Source: Notospermus geniculatus (lineage: Eukaryota; Nemertea; Pilidiophora; Heteronemertea; Lineidae). Taken from it: a DNA stretch of 64,000 nucleotides. A program made the translations under genes and the position numbers. The DNA is taken from the NCBI GenBank assembly GCA_002633025.1, contig NMRB01000738.1, positions 51,849 to 115,848 on the forward strand, given 5' to 3'. This document shows positions 22,919 through 34,492 of the stretch, piece by piece. How positions within the stretch are numbered: position 1 is the first letter of the stretch; each line of letters opens with the position of its first letter. The notes under the pieces are model-generated. The model saw only the letters and a list, made by a program, of their open reading frames with translations, searched no databases and was not told where the DNA came from.

Positions 22919-23186
22919 CTTTTATCCCGACAGGGCGGCGCTGTGAGCTGTTGTACCGAAGACAGAGCGAAGCAATGCAATAACGTGCGTCACGACGTCC
23001 TTGACGCAATGCAATGACGTCGCGTCGGACGTCTTTGACGCAATGCATTGTGTCGCGTCACAACGTCCTTGACGCAATGCAATGACGTCGCGTCGGACGT
23101 CTTTGACGCAATGCATTGTGTCGCGTCACAACGTCCTTGACGCAATGCAACGCCGGGTGCAGGACAACCGCTCGAACACCGCCTCC
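22919..23186. repeat. GACGTC-rich element with internal minisatellite, copy 4
   Basis: The head TTTATCCCGACAGGGCGGCG is followed by GAAGACAGAGCGAAGCAATG and then alternating units: TGACGCAATGCAATGACGTC, GCGTCGGACGTCTTTGACGC and GTGTCGCGTCACAACGTCC. The end ACAACCGCTCGAACACCGCC is the inverse of the GGCGG...GAGCTGTTGT head. The internal array is a two-unit higher-order repeat of about 78 bp. Confidence 0.75.
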
Positions 23187-23590
23187 CAGTGGGTGTAGTA
23201 GGCATCACGCCCAACTCGTTTCAGAAATTGAAAACATTACCGAGTTCACACAGCAAATTGTTGGCAGACGCATCAGCTGTCGTCTGCTACTTGTGAAATC
23301 TCAAAAGAAGAAATATTGACATCGTTATTGACAACTAAAGCTACCATGTTAAAAGCAGACGTCTAATGCTTTTGTCATGCTCGTGCAGATCAGCAAAAAT
23401 TGTGCAATGGTAAATGTCAGAATCTCGAGCAAGAATCGGCGGGTTCATGGTTGACTGAAGTACTACTGTACTCTATACATTACATAGTACTTGATAGTAC
23501 ACGATAGAGCTGTTCTGTCCATTCGCCATGCTCCCACCGATCAAGTAGAGATACTGTCTTTTACCGTTGGAGGGGAGAAATCTAACGAGT

Positions 23591-23734
23591 GCAACCATGT
23601 GCAACATCATTTGGTGCATCCATGTGCAACATCGATTGGTGCAACCATGTGCAACATCGATCAGTGCAACCATGTGCAACATCGATTGGTGCAACCATGT
23701 GCAACATCGTTTAGTGCAACCATGTGCAACATCG
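23591..23734. repeat. 25-bp minisatellite, about 6 units
   Basis: The unit GCAACCATGTGCAACATCG plus ATTGGT is repeated about six times with minor substitutions. Frames are open across it because the unit lacks stops, which explains the apparent frames on both strands; there is no sign of a gene. Confidence 0.9.
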
Positions 23735-26722
23735 TTTTGAGAAGTCGTGCTGGAATCTAGAAATAAAAAAAGAATCCAATGATTATCATGCAGTGTTATT
23801 CAGATCATGCAACATGCAGGAATGACTGTTTCCCGGTAGCTCCGAAAGAGGTCGCTCTTGTTACTAAAGACGCCACCTCGTGAGATAGGGGCCTACAAGG
23901 AAACATCATTCGACATTAGGGGGTGAGAATAATCCAAGGTTTACAAAACCGATGGTAGTGTGTACCTTTAAAAATCCATCGTTTCGAGGAGATCAACACA
24001 TCCGGGTCACTTTCTTGGTGACATTTATTACGTCCATTGCTGCATCTGTCGGGAATCATGGAACCTAGATACCTTGAGATTTTTCAGCATCACGCAAGCG
24101 CAGTTTAGCAGTATAAAAAGAAAGTACGCTATAATCTACTTTTTATGTAACATGTAGTAATAAATTTCATCTCAATTTACGAGAAATTTTATAAAATTGC
24201 CGCCAGAACTGACCCACCTAGCTGGTTCTAATGATCACCGATAGGTGGCAGCAGCTGACGACAGGTGAGCGCCATATGTCGGCAGACAATAAAACTAGGC
24301 CACGATGAAGGCCGATTTACCCTTTTCTTTCAGAATTCGTCGGAAGTGACGTTCAATTTCATACTCTATAGGTTTGAGGATTTTTGCAAAAAAAGTGGTA
24401 GTTGAGGAGATAATTGAGTCTATGACAACCAGAACGCAAATTATCCAACCAAGGAGAGAGTGCCAATTTCCCGTCATGCGCAGTATGGCGCGTCGTTTAG
24501 CAGTCGACCACGGGGTGATTATAAAATCAGGAATGGCACGTGCCCGCTGAGGGCCCAGCTGGTGGGAGATTTCGCTGCGAATTTCTAAAAAAATGTCTGG
24601 AGTCTGAATCTCGTTGATGGCTTTCGAGGTGAGTGGTATCTGCCTTCGTGCGTGCTGAAGCGGTGGCTCAATCAATCGTACGCCGTCGGAAAAGTTACGG
24701 CGTGGCCCACTGGGACGTGTGAATCGTCATCCATCATCGTGGGCAGGATTTTGAAAACAAACTAACTCGAGTTAAAATCTAAAGTAAAATATTGAGCTGG
24801 AATTGAAGTGTTTTTGAAGAGTTCATTTCGACGGCTGTGAAGTCGCTTGCCGACATTTGCGCTACTTCATTTGAAAGCCACGTTCGTGGTTATTGAGTTA
24901 TGACATGCAAGTCATTGGCTCAAAGGTCTAAAATTCATATAATCTAATCAAGAAGCCAGGTTATAATTTAATATTACAACCTTTTATCTGCCAGGTATGT
25001 GGGATGACAGGTTCATGAGGGACTCGAACTCATGCAGTGAATGTCAGGTACAAGACACAGATTTCAACGCCTTTCCCCGAAGAGTGATCTGTTCTGTCAT
25101 ACAGGTACCGCCATTTTCAGGTCATGTGACTAGCAGCCAGCAGCGCCATGTTAGATTATGACTGTCCGGAAAATATTTCCATTTTTATTGCTTTATCGTC
25201 TACATCACTGCATGTAATTTTTAAAAAAAAAATTGATTTAGTGATTATAAGACAGGCAGTGTTTTTTTGTTTGTTTTTTTTGACTTTATTTGATATGGAA
25301 TAAATGGTAAATGATAAATAGCCAGCAGAATTTTGCAAAGTAGTACAGCACCTGGTGCCAGAGTCGTTAATAGTGGAGCATCATAAATGCAGAGCGCTAC
25401 CCTGGTGATTGGAACGAGATACGTCAAACGAGGAGCCATTTTTTGGAGAGGAGGGGATCGGAAGTTGAAGGTATCCGCCTCGCGTATAGCTGATGTGCCA
25501 ACAGTCACGGAGTCTTCACACGTAGTACCAAACAAGGGTCGAACAAGTGTTGGTTGAGGTGACGACTCGCACTACCCCCGTCCCCCACAAGCGCAGGTGT
25601 GGATTACCGCACACGAGGGGATTTCGTGACTGTTCATGTGTGGCAGGCAGGGGGCAGTCCATGGGGCAGTCGTAAAATGTCGAGGCCCGTGGCAGAGGGA
25701 CTTGAGAGAGTCGCTAGTTTCTACTTTTCCAACTGAGCGCAGAATGAGCCGCTGCACGTCAAGGAGTTCCGGTAAATGACGGGGCTATTTGCGAACGGAA
25801 CTTGAGAACAAGATGTTGTATCACTTAACGAACCCTAAATCTCCTGTAATCTCTTTGCAACAGGCTCAACCAAGGTCAAACTCTAGTTACAAATCAGAGA
25901 GGCAGCGACGCCGGGTAGACCATTATATAGAACATTTATTGTCGGAACAAGCTTCGACAAACTATGACATACGAGTCTAAACATCGAGTAACAACCACGC
26001 CGACACCGCATCGGCAATAAATCTTCGAAAACCGCAGAAAATCACGACAAAAGATTACACATGGAGATGTATGGATTCTTAATCTTATCATATTCATCTT
26101 CATTTCTTGCGGTGATTTCGAGGAATATTTATGTCTCTGAGCCGTGACAACAAAGAAAAGGCTATCAGATTGAAAACAGGAGACGCCGCTTCGCGGAGTA
26201 ATATGTCTGCGACGACGTCAGTTGCCATTGTCTCCAAAGTCGAGTTCTGCAGTGTGACTCAAACTGTGACATGAAGCAACGCTTGAACATTCAGGAGATC
26301 ATACAGTAGGGGTCAGACGTAACACCCCCTATGGAAAGCCTCAGTTTCTTCGGTCTTGTTCTGATGCAGAGAATCATTTGGCTTTGGTACGCATGTGGAA
26401 CTGAAGGCTTGATCTCTCGCCTACATTCGGGCTTCTGACACCCTCGGCCTCGCGTTTGGTTTTCCCAACCAATGAAAGTGATTTTCGTCACATGACCACA
26501 TGGCTTCACCTGATGTGGGCTAGCGTAATTTTGCAACGGTACAAAACAGTAAAACAGTTGAAAAAGTGGTTCTGATGGCGCAAACAGCAATTATAAAAGT
26601 TAAGATATTTTAGGCTTACGTTTTAAAAGTGAATAATTGTATCAGAATACCTACAAGTTGAGTCGTTGACCTTTCCATCAGTCATGGGAGACAAAGATCT
26701 CATATGGTTTCCCGTAGTGAAC

Positions 26723-27091
26723 AATGGGGAACCCGCATGACTGCAGATGGCGCAGCAAGTATAAGACCCAAATGACGTACTGACGTCACTTTTCTCGCTG
26801 TTGACGTCACGCCGTCAAAGCATGTGTACATTTTTCTACACAATTTTCCGTGGAAATTTCCCCAAAAGACGTTGTGAGTATTGGCATCCTGTGGCATTTC
26901 TGACAAAACAGAGCAGTGATATATGGAGAACTTTGAACATGAAACAGGACAGTGTAATTTAATCAAAATTGAACCAAACAGAGTGGTTTATTTTGGGGCA
27001 AGAAGTAAATGGAAATACTGTTAGAAAATAGGACTTCCGGGTCTTACAGTGACAGCGCCACGTCGTGGCGTAGTTCGGCGGGTTCCTCATT
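26723..27091. mobile_element. TIR element family C, copy 1
   Basis: AATGGGGAACCCGC at the left and GCGGGTTCCTCATT at the right form the terminal inverted repeat around about 340 bp, including CTGTTGACGTCACG, TTTTCCGTGGAAATTTCCCC and GGAACTTCCGG-like motifs. A copy at 31567-31935 is nearly identical, so transposition was recent. No reading frame encodes a transposase. Confidence 0.8.
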
Positions 27092-27385
27092 ACGTTTGCC
27101 ATAATGGGCCACCGTACAAAAACTTGGTATACTTACGCAATCGGGGCGATCATTGCAAGTATGCACCCGTTCTGGTGCATACGCTGTGTTCAGATGCTGA
27201 TTGCGTAGGTATATAATGGTAGGTGTTATAAATACATGTATGAGATTGTGGCTGAAATTGCACAAAGCATAATTGTCACACTTAGATAATTATGAAGTCA
27301 ATGAGGTGACCAGGGACCTTATTCATGAAGACACTTAACTAGCTGGAATATATATGTAGTATAACTCTGTTAGTATACATGAATG

Positions 27386-27674
27386 AAAAATCCAAGATGT
27401 CTTCCTGGCGGCCATACTGAATATCGGGTCGCAACCAAAATCGATAGGGAACCTCCCTCAATCCACCCCAGTACACTACACAAATATGAGATAAATCGGG
27501 CGACCCGTTCTTGAGTTACGGTCCGGAATGCAAAATCCAAGATATCTTCCTGGCGGCCATACTGAATATCGGGTCGCAACCAAAATCGATAGGGCACCTC
27601 CTCTGATCCACCCGGTTACACCACAGAAATATGAGATCAATCCGACAACCAGTTCTTGAGTTACAGTCCGGAAT
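27386..27674. repeat. Tandem duplication of a 146-bp unit
   Basis: Two head-to-tail units share TCTTCCTGGCGGCCATACTG, AATATCGGGTCGCAACC, AAAATCGATAGGG and GTTCTTGAGTTACGGTCCGG. The second is followed by a short hairpin, GCCCCCATCTCAAC and GTTGAGCGGGGGC, at about 27714-27743. No gene. Confidence 0.85.
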
Positions 27675-30600
27675 ATAGTGCGGCGGCCGACGGAAACCTA
27701 CTGAGAACATAACGCCCCCATCTCAACTTCGTTGAGCGGGGGCATAATAACCCTGGACTCATTAGATATTTCTGAAAGAGGTTGTGTTACCCTTTATGGC
27801 AATGAAAATGAATAGGGCCGTGAAAAACAGACGAAAACTCAATTAACGTGTGATTCATGTTGTCAGAAATAAATATGTCTTTTATGATTCCAAGAGAAAC
27901 AGATAATGACTTCTCAAGATAAACGCATCAAGTTGCAAGACGTATTTATAATTTCTGTATGAATGATGAGGAAACATTGTACCAAAAGGAAATTTCAAGA
28001 TGATTATACCGCGGCCGACAGGAGTATTTGGATCTGATGGTAACGTTGACAATGACAAAGATGAAAATATCCGATGCAACACGGTTTTTGTGGGGGGTTA
28101 ACAAGCATTTTGACATTTACGACGAATCTGAAACACTCCTGGCCGCACTCATGAATGAAAGAAGAGACGACTCACTCATGATGCGGCGTCACCCAGCGTG
28201 GGTGTTTTTCCTTCGTACCCACTGAACTCTTTCTTATAACTGTTACAGGTAACGTTACGTGAAATCGACGCAGCATCCGCGTTTTGTTCTCATCGCGTGG
28301 CTGCACAATTAAATTATCTGGATCTTTCTAAAGGAATAAAAGTCTTCACCGCGCTGGGTTTTCTTTAGTTAATTTCCTTCTTCGTTATCAAGAATGAAAA
28401 CGGAACAACAAAACAAAAACCCATCAAAGTGATCACTGGATTTGATATTGCTTAACATTTTTACTAACATCCGCGATGCTTAATAGAATTGCCTTTGTTT
28501 GTGTCTTCCCTCATCTCATTACCCGATATATCATCGGGAATTTTAAGGAGCACTACGAAATCTCGCAAAATCTCGCTTTATCCATCACGCTTAAACGTAA
28601 TCTGCAAATTTTGTAGGAAGGTGGTAATGGATTAGTTCCCGATCTCACCGCTAGGGCTAAATACTGAGATCGGTAGCGCCTGTCGTGCATTATCACCTGA
28701 TTGGTCGAAAAGCAGCCGAAAGACGCTTTGATATGATTGATCGCTGTCAGTCAACAAAAGAGCAGCCATTGATTTTTTCAACCAATCAACGTCAACCATT
28801 CTAGGTCACTTCCATGATTACAAGATGGCTGCCAAATCAAGACATTACATGATTTTATCATCATTAATGTATGATGAGACAGCATTATCATTTTTTACGC
28901 ACACTTTTTGCACACTGCGTGGTGAATACAGGCACCCGCTTGGTTAATACAAGCACTTGAATAGCTTCCCCTGATAGAACCGTTTCTTTTAGAATTAAAA
29001 CCTACAGCAATGGTGGAGGATAATTTCCTACAATTCACCTTTCGTCTATAACCAAATAAAGTATAATTGCCGTGAAATTGCCACTTGTTTTCAAGCAAAA
29101 GTTACGAATCACCAATTTTACTGTCTCAGGCCTGAGGGCATGTGACTAAGATAAAGGTTACTGATATTTAAGGCTGTGCATCCAGAGGGTAGAGTATGGA
29201 AAAGTAACTTTGACGACAGTGTCATTGAAGGAGACGCGTCAACCTTCAATACTCGAAATGACCTGAAGAGTGTTCTGATTAGAACGCCAGGAATGATACA
29301 TCAAAAGATACATTCAACGGAGTGCCTAGTAAAAGGAGGGATCTATGCGTCCTCAACAGTACTAGATGAAATGTCACGCATTTCCCCGAGTTATATGGCC
29401 AACCAAACCTCCACATTTGACAAAAGATCATGAACACCAAAAGAGCCAAGCGGTGGGAGTCGATGGCGTCTTCAAACTGAAACCATAGGTAGTCACATAC
29501 AAAGAGTGTCTGCGCTGAAGTTGGGCCCCTTTACACCGTTTTTGTGAACCCCGTAGCTACACAATCACATTCGGATACATCACAATGAGAAACGATGTAA
29601 ATTTGAAACTTGATAGAATGAAGAATCTGAACTTTTTTCTCTTTTATCGAAACACATCACCAAACGGATGACAACAGGAGAGCTCATCACAGCAGGAATG
29701 TGCTGTGTCTGGCATTCGCCACGTCTGCTTCACACGACTCGAGTCCTTTTATGGGCCTTTTTATAGACAGGAGGTGGCACCACCAGCACAATAACTCGCC
29801 ATTCTCTCTCTGAAATGATTGGTTGATGACTCTGTTCCATTAAGCCTTGGTATTTAAAGAACTTTGTAAGTGACAGTCTTTCCTCAGCGGACAATGCATT
29901 GGTTATTGATCACTATTGGTCAGTTGTCCCGTTAATCCTGTATTGTGTAAGACCATGCAAACGTGAAATTGATTCTTTAACTTACGACGCAGCCTCCAGG
30001 CCGATATCCATAAAACCTTGCTAATGGCCGCTACACACGATCAAAATTTTCATCCATTTTTTTGGAAATTCAGATTCCGGGCCTATTGGGGCTTCAGCAT
30101 GTAGGCCTTTTTGGAGCATATTTAGAAAACTGGATTAAAAACTTGATCGTGTGGAGCGCCATAACTTAGTTGGTTACTAGTCGTGTACATTGGTCTGTAC
30201 AAACTGGACACTTTTGCAAGTAACTAAGCCCAGTAAGGTTTAATGAATATGGGCTCTGGCTTTAAGTACGTAGCAGCTGCACATTCTTTTAGACGTGTCC
30301 CTCCCCAAAAACGTTGCATACCACATGACCATGGACAGTCCATATTATCGGCAAACTGACACCATGAACGATGACAAGCGCTGACCGAAGGTGAACGGAA
30401 GTCCATCCATCTTGGCAATAATAATAGGACCGCAGCCATGGCTTCATAAATTCTGATCGGTAAATATTCCATCACCTCGCATTGACATGTATACAGTGAC
30501 CTATTGAAGGTTTCTAGCCCGGGTCTCTACACCAAGTGGACCACCATAAAACCAAGTCGCGGATATCCCCTGCCCTGATCTGGCATACGTCTGCTAATCG

Positions 30601-31566
30601 CGAATTCGTGTCATTTCCATATCTTGAGAACCTGCAGACGACTCTCATTTATTTCATCTCCAACCCCTCTTAGTATTATTAAACTGGCATATGAGACGGA
30701 AAAATATTAGCAGATTACTGTCCGTCCATAAAAAAAGTTCTAAGGAGGCTTGACGGAATATATAAATGAGGAGTGGAAAGATTTGCACTAAATTATAACC
30801 AAGTTCGATAATTTTTTCTCAGCAACAGCTAAATTGTATGCAAAAATGTTTCTGCTGACTCGAAGATGGTTTCTGAGACACAAAAAGTTGATCGACTGAC
30901 TCGATCGAAGAAAGAACTGGACGGCTGACACACAATCAGGATTTTCGCGGACTGGTACAAATAACGTGATTGCTTCCCAGGAGGAGATGGAGTCAGTGGC
31001 CGAACTGAACCAGCCTTTACCCGGAGTCAGTGCCCGAACTGAACCGGTCTTTACCCGGAGTCAGTGCCCGAACTGAACCGGCCTTTACCCAACGTCGTGT
31101 GACATCACCACGAGCCTGGATCACCTGATACGTCTGATCCAATCAACAGGATCCGTCATCGTGTGGCATCAGCAGGAGTCTGGGGTCACATGATATGTCC
31201 GATCCAATCACCAGAATCCGTCATCTTAGCGCGTGGTCTCCACTCGTGCGTTTCAGAGATGCCACACTAATTCATAATTCACTTGCGGTCAGCCACTCTA
31301 CATCAATCTCCGTACACAGCAACAACGACGGTAAATCTGTAAGCTTACGAAGAATCCCGAATGTTGTCGAAATTGTCCGGAAATCGACGTTACACTTTAC
31401 CAAACCAACGAAGCCTCTGATTGGCCGCGATACGCTGCGTAATTTGCATATTGTCATGGTTCCCCGCTTGACCATTGTGACGCAGTGTCGGCGTCGGCTA
31501 CCTAGTTGCGTTATGCCATGCACATGCACTATGTACTTTTGTAGGCCTACAATATTACATGATCTC

Positions 31567-31935
31567 ATGGGGAACCCGCATGCCTGCAGATGGCGCAGTC
31601 AGAATAAGACCCGAATGACGTACTGACGTCACTTTTTTCGCTGTTGACGTCACGTCGTCAAAGCATGTGTACATTTTTCTGCACAATTTTCCGTGGAAAT
31701 TTCCCCAAAAGACGTTGTCAATATTGGCATCCTGTGACATTTCTGACGAAACAAAGCAGTGATATATGGAGAACTTTGAACATGAAACAGGACAGTGTAA
31801 TTTAATCAAAATTGAACCAAAGAGAGTGGTTTATTTTGGGGCAAGAAGTAAATGGAAATACTGTTAGAAAATAGGACTTCCGGGTCTTACACTGACAGCG
31901 CCACGTCGTGGCGTAGTTCGGCGAGTTCCTCATTA
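31567..31935. mobile_element. TIR element family C, copy 2
   Basis: Same orientation and nearly the same sequence as the element at 26723-27091, with ATGGGGAACCCGCATG at the left and GTTCCTCATT at the right. Directly to its right is a degenerate tRNA-like string (GGGTAGATGACGCAACGAACC, then AGTTCGATTC) that I do not call. Confidence 0.8.
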
Positions 31936-32946
31936 TAGATGTAGTGGGGTAGATGACGCAACGAACCTGGCACCTCTGAGGTTGTTAGTTCGATTCTTCA
32001 TACGTACATTCTTTATGGAATCAGGGAGTAGGGTGTCTTTGATGACGGTGGCTTATACTGCGGAATTTTCAGCCTGTCATCAGCTATGAAGTAGGGCTAT
32101 CATGTGTATTCCAAGAGGCCTTAACCCCTATTGGCCTATTGATTTATATATGAGATCCCAGCCGATCAAGTGACAACTTGACAATAAGTAAAACTGGCAC
32201 GAGTAGTCTCCGTGGAATACCCCAAACCACCGCTAATCTGCCTCACTTCTCTGTCATGAATTATACATCTGTGCGCGAGACTAGCATTTCCCGGATAACC
32301 GCCGGAATAAAGTGATCGATGGGAGTTTTTCGTACCGTCGGGAATGTGGTAAGACGTCAGTTGACAGCCCACGGGAGGACCAATCACAGCTTGCTCCGAA
32401 TCAACCAAGACGTGTCATTGTTTCACCAAACGATATGTCACTCGATTTCTCCCAATTTTGTGACTGCTTGATTGCTTTTCTGCCGAATTAACGCTCAAGG
32501 CTGATCGAGTTCATGTCAAGCAGCGAGAGATAGAGATAAAAAACGGCTCACTTATTGACGTGCAGAGGCGAGGTGCGGGTTTTATTAGAAAAATTGACAG
32601 AAAACATACGCTGCAGTTGCTAGAAATGGTCTATCTGATACCGAGGCACAAGTCTCAATGTTAAATGTTTTCGGGGATGCTCAGTGTTAAAAACAGTAAG
32701 GCAGAAAACATTCAAATCACTTTACAGGCATTTTAATCTCGCATTTCTTTCAGTAAAGCAGCTTTAAAACCTATCATTCGGATTCCAGTTGGCGGTACTG
32801 GCATGTCGAAAAATCTGAGAAACTTATCTTTTACGTGTGAACACACGAGATCTCAACATCGGTGTAAACTCGTGTAAGAGGATTACAAAGTCGGCAAGTA
32901 AATGCAGTCACGTGGTTTAACTCTCTCACTGCTAAGTTGTATTTCC

Positions 32947-33111
32947 TGCCGTTAGAGGCCGCCCGTTAGCGGTCCTAGAACGTCACAAAATTTGACGTCA
33001 CAGACGTAAGCCCCGGCCTCACGTGATGACGTTGTGGCGTGCACTTCTTCTCTGTGACGTCAAATTCCATGACATTCTAGGACCGCTAACTGGTGGTGGC
33101 CTCTAACGGCA
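32947..33111. mobile_element. Palindromic element with about 55-bp arms
   Basis: TGCCGTTAGAGGCC, TTAGCGGTCCTAGAA and TTTGACGTCAC on the left are mirrored by GTGACGTCAAA, TTCTAGGACCGCTAA and GGCCTCTAACGGCA on the right. The left arm lacks a few bases of the right. Likely a small MITE. Confidence 0.7.
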
Positions 33112-33244
33112 GTAAAGTTTCCCATTCTGCAAAATGTGCAAATCTATAATAGTAGACGAGAAGCAAGATTTTCCTGTTGGTGATTGACGAATGGTGTCGC
33201 CATCTCTGAAGTGATCGTGGAACTATGCGTAGCGTCAGCACTTA

Positions 33245-33326
33245 TAAAATGACGTCAATGACGTCGTTTCGGTCGCAGCGCTCGCAGCGCCGACCTGTCG
33301 GGATAAACGGCACGCGGGTTTCTCAT
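33245..33326. repeat. GACGTC-rich family, truncated copy in reverse orientation
   Basis: Contains AATGACGTCAATGACGTCGT, then CGCTCGCAGCGCCGACCTGT and GGGATAAACGG, ending GCGGGTTTCTCATT. This is the right end of the element whose full form is at 40412-40785. Confidence 0.65.
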
Positions 33327-34240
33327 TCAACTGGCAATGAAAGAGTTAAAAGCAAGATTGAAACGATACAATCATGAATGAAATCCCGAGCACGAAACCA
33401 GAAAAAAACCTCGTCTCTTCACTCGAGCGCAAAAGCCCGATTGGGCAACAAAAACAGCCACCTTTGATCTAAATTCAAGATGAAATTTTATATCAATAAG
33501 AGATCTCTTTAGGAGATGAATTTTTTATCCTCAATAAATCTCACCTTGGATGGGATATTTGCGCAGAAGATGCGCGGCACGTTTTAGATTTCCGCTTTAC
33601 TTGAATAATGGAAACCGTGCGTGGAGGTTGGGAGAGTCGAGATAAAGTTAAAATCAGTATCTCATCGACAAGATGCGATCAGTGATTCTCGCCAGCACCC
33701 GCGACCTTATTTACACCGCAAACTTGGCATATTTTACCATAAACTGTACGGCCACAGTGGAGAAGCGAATGCACGGAAGTGCCTTTTGTAATTTGTGAAC
33801 CCCAAACCATTCCAAATGATGTACGGTTATTGTAAAGCCATTATCGCCCGCTGGGTAATTTCCCTTCGAGAGTGAAATTCTCCACACGATGTAACACTTA
33901 ATGATCACAACCCGATGTGACGGATTTCTCGACTCAAACCGCACGATACGAACTGTTCGTACCAAAATGGCAGCCGACCTTAATAAATTCGATAAAAAAC
34001 TCAAATCCAGAATCTTGAGATAAATTAAATTATAAATTCCATTTAATTAATCATTAATGGTGTTAAGCCTGCCAATTTTGTTAATTATTGGAGAATTTAA
34101 TTCAAGGAGACGTTAAAGCAATGGTTTCAGATTGTATCATGACATGCGGATTATTCTCACTGTAATGATAGATGTCACTAGTAGTCGTGTGTTTGAGAGC
34201 GTAATGGCGCCGCTGCACAGTCATGTTCCTCACTTGGAGG

Positions 34241-34492
34241 TCTTTTAGGTCGGCGCTGCGAGCGGTTGTAAACAAGACGTCAAAAACAGAGCAAAGCAAC
34301 GCAATGTCGTCGCGTCACGACGTCCTTGACGCAGTGCAACACGGACCGAGACGTCACGACTTGACGCAGTGCAACACGGACCGAGACGTCACGACGTACT
34401 TGACGCAGTGCAACACGGACTGAGACGTCGAAAAACGGCACAACCGATCACAGCACCTCACAGAAGCGGTAGTTCTGCGGGTTCCCCATTGC
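34241..34492. repeat. GACGTC-rich element with internal tandem units, copy 5
   Basis: TCTTTTAGGTCGGCGCTGCG leads into CAAAGCAACGCAATGTCGTC and three internal units with TTGACGCAGTGCAACACGGA and CCGAGACGTCACGACG. The right side ends GCGGGTTCCCCATT, matching the terminal motif of families C and E. Confidence 0.7.

Noticed and set aside
23591-23734. CRISPR-like regular repeat
   Set aside because: Units are contiguous without unique spacers, and the sequence is eukaryotic.
23491-23760. Frames on both strands across the 25-bp minisatellite
   Set aside because: Openness is explained by a stop-free repeat unit.
25010-25090. GAGTTCGAGTCCCTC-like string on the minus strand resembling a tRNA B box
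   Set aside because: No paired arms or A box at the right distance.
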